Source: Peptostreptococcus sp. D1
Lineage (GTDB): Bacteria > Bacillota > Clostridia > Peptostreptococcales > Peptostreptococcaceae
Assembly: GCF_900112955.1 (NCBI RefSeq)
Contig: NZ_FONP01000011.1
Location: 1-64,000, forward strand
Length of the DNA: 64,000 nt
Reading direction: 5' to 3'
How positions within the stretch are numbered: position 1 is the stretch's first letter; each line of letters opens with the position of its first letter. The position numbers and the translations under genes are program-made. A model generated the notes under the pieces. That model did not search any database, was not told the origin of the DNA, and worked only from the letters and a program-made list of their open reading frames with translations. Below are positions 63,141-64,000 of the stretch, piece by piece.

Positions 63141-63292
63141 TACCAATAGTTAATTTTCGTTTTAACTAGTAAATTGCACATATTTACTTATTATTGTCAA
63201 TATGTTAAAATAGTATGGGAAAAAATCAAATCAAGTGATTATAATTATATAGAGGTTATTTAATAAAAAATAGTATTAAGGAGTGTTATTTT

Positions 63293-64000
63293 ATGGGACG
63301 TATTCATAATATAGAAGCTAGAAAAGGAAAACAAGATGCTGCGAGATCAAATGTGTTTACAAAGCACGCAAGGGCGATTTCTGTTGCTGCCAGACAAGGT
63401 GGAGGAGATCCAGAATATAATGCAGCACTGAAAACTGCAATTGTTAAGGCAAAAGCAGACAATATGCCGAATGACAATATTGACAGAGCAATAAAAAAAG
63501 GTATTGGTGGTGGCGAAGGAGATAACTTCGAGCCGATTGTATATGAAGGCTACGGACCAGGTGGAGTGGCTGTAATCGTGGAAACCTTGACTGATAATAA
63601 GAACAGAACAGCTGGAAATGTTAGATATTACTTTGATAAAAATAATGGTAACTTGGGTACTCAAGGCTGTGTATCCTTTATGTTTGATAGAAAGGGTCAG
63701 ATATTTATCTCAAATGAAGATGCTGAGGAAGATAAATTGATGGAAGATTCATTGGAATTAGGAGCAGAGGATTTTATTCCAGATGAAGACGGTTTTGAGA
63801 TAATTACTGCTCCAGAAGACTTTAATACAGTTAGAGATGGATTGGAAGAAAAGGGATACAAGTTTATATTTGCAGATGTGAAGCTAATACCACAAACTAC
63901 TTCTGTTTTGGAGGAAGAAGGTCAGATAAAGTCTATGGAAAAACTTCTAGATGTACTGGAAGCAGACGACGATGTTCAAAATGTTCATCACAATTGGGAA
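63293..64000 (+). CDS. YebC/PmpR-family protein (cut by the window end)
   Basis: An open frame from ATG 63293, with AAGGAG 10 bases upstream, runs off the window after 236 codons. It reads [20 protein letters not shown], then [38 protein letters not shown] and [18 protein letters not shown], which is the YebC/TACO1 family. Members were first called transcriptional regulators and more recently linked to translation of proline-rich stretches. The family is about 240 residues, so only the last few codons are missing. Confidence 0.93.
   Translation, partial: MGRIHNIEARKGKQDAARSNVFTKHARAISVAARQGGGDPEYNAALKTAIVKAKADNMPNDNIDRAIKKGIGGGEGDNFEPIVYEGYGPGGVAVIVETLTDNKNRTAGNVRYYFDKNNGNLGTQGCVSFMFDRKGQIFISNEDAEEDKLMEDSLELGAEDFIPDEDGFEIITAPEDFNTVRDGLEEKGYKFIFADVKLIPQTTSVLEEEGQIKSMEKLLDVLEADDDVQNVHHNWE

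Overview
The window is AT-rich DNA with Gram-positive features: strong AAGGAGG-type ribosome binding sites, several TTG starts, PyrR and TPP leader RNAs, Veg, CoaX, a clostridial-type thiSFGHE order, and molybdenum-hydroxylase subunits as separate proteins. It is best read as the chromosome of an anaerobic low-GC Firmicute (class Clostridia, possibly Peptostreptococcaceae-like; the family is a guess). Most genes are housekeeping and lie on the + strand. The accessory parts are the left edge, the 15.2-16.4 kb patch, the Cthe_2159/VTC cassette and the 53.2-59.2 kb region.

Layout. 1-1.96 kb: a small islet between two identical 33-bp direct repeats, holding a small exported protein and a decayed secreted amidase gene. 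2.0-7.3 kb: PyrR-type leader, pyrF, carA, carB. 7.3-8.1 kb: YczE/YitT-type membrane protein. 8.2-10.3 kb: cysK-cysE behind a leader peptide ending in six consecutive cysteines. 10.6-15.2 kb: a lipoprotein, a YfhO-like membrane protein and an HD hydrolase. 15.2-16.4 kb: two IS1182-type ends around a broken exported-protein gene. 16.7-25.9 kb: rRNA-methyltransferase-like and RluA-like genes, UPF0489, SEC-C, veg, ispE, murI, ywiB-like, tilS, ftsH.

26.0-41.2 kb is a molybdenum island. It holds a MocA-HTH fusion, a histidine phosphatase, XdhC, a molybdopterin-binding protein, moaC, moaA, a MOSC-MogA fusion and modABC. A three-subunit molybdenum hydroxylase (FAD, 2Fe-2S and Mo proteins) follows, then a YopX-like protein, two unknowns and a second HD protein. 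Together these take up molybdate, build and mature the cofactor, and supply it to the hydroxylase. 41.3-46.6 kb is the block birA (divergent), coaX, dusB, greA, lysS.

46.6-52.8 kb: an IS3-family remnant, then a minus-strand cassette (VTC-domain protein, DUF4956 membrane protein, Cthe_2159-type lipoprotein) divergent from a two-component system. 53.2-58.7 kb: the most unusual locus. It is a five-gene operon with a DUF6602/PD-(D/E)XK-like protein, a Cas10-like protein that lacks the HD domain but keeps a GDD palm motif, and three RAMP proteins resembling Csm3, Csm4 and Csm5. No CRISPR array, cas6, cas1, cas2, small subunit or CARF effector is visible. An IS256-family remnant follows directly. 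59.3-63.1 kb: thiS-thiF-thiG-thiH-thiE on the minus strand behind a TPP riboswitch. The window ends inside a YebC/PmpR-family gene.
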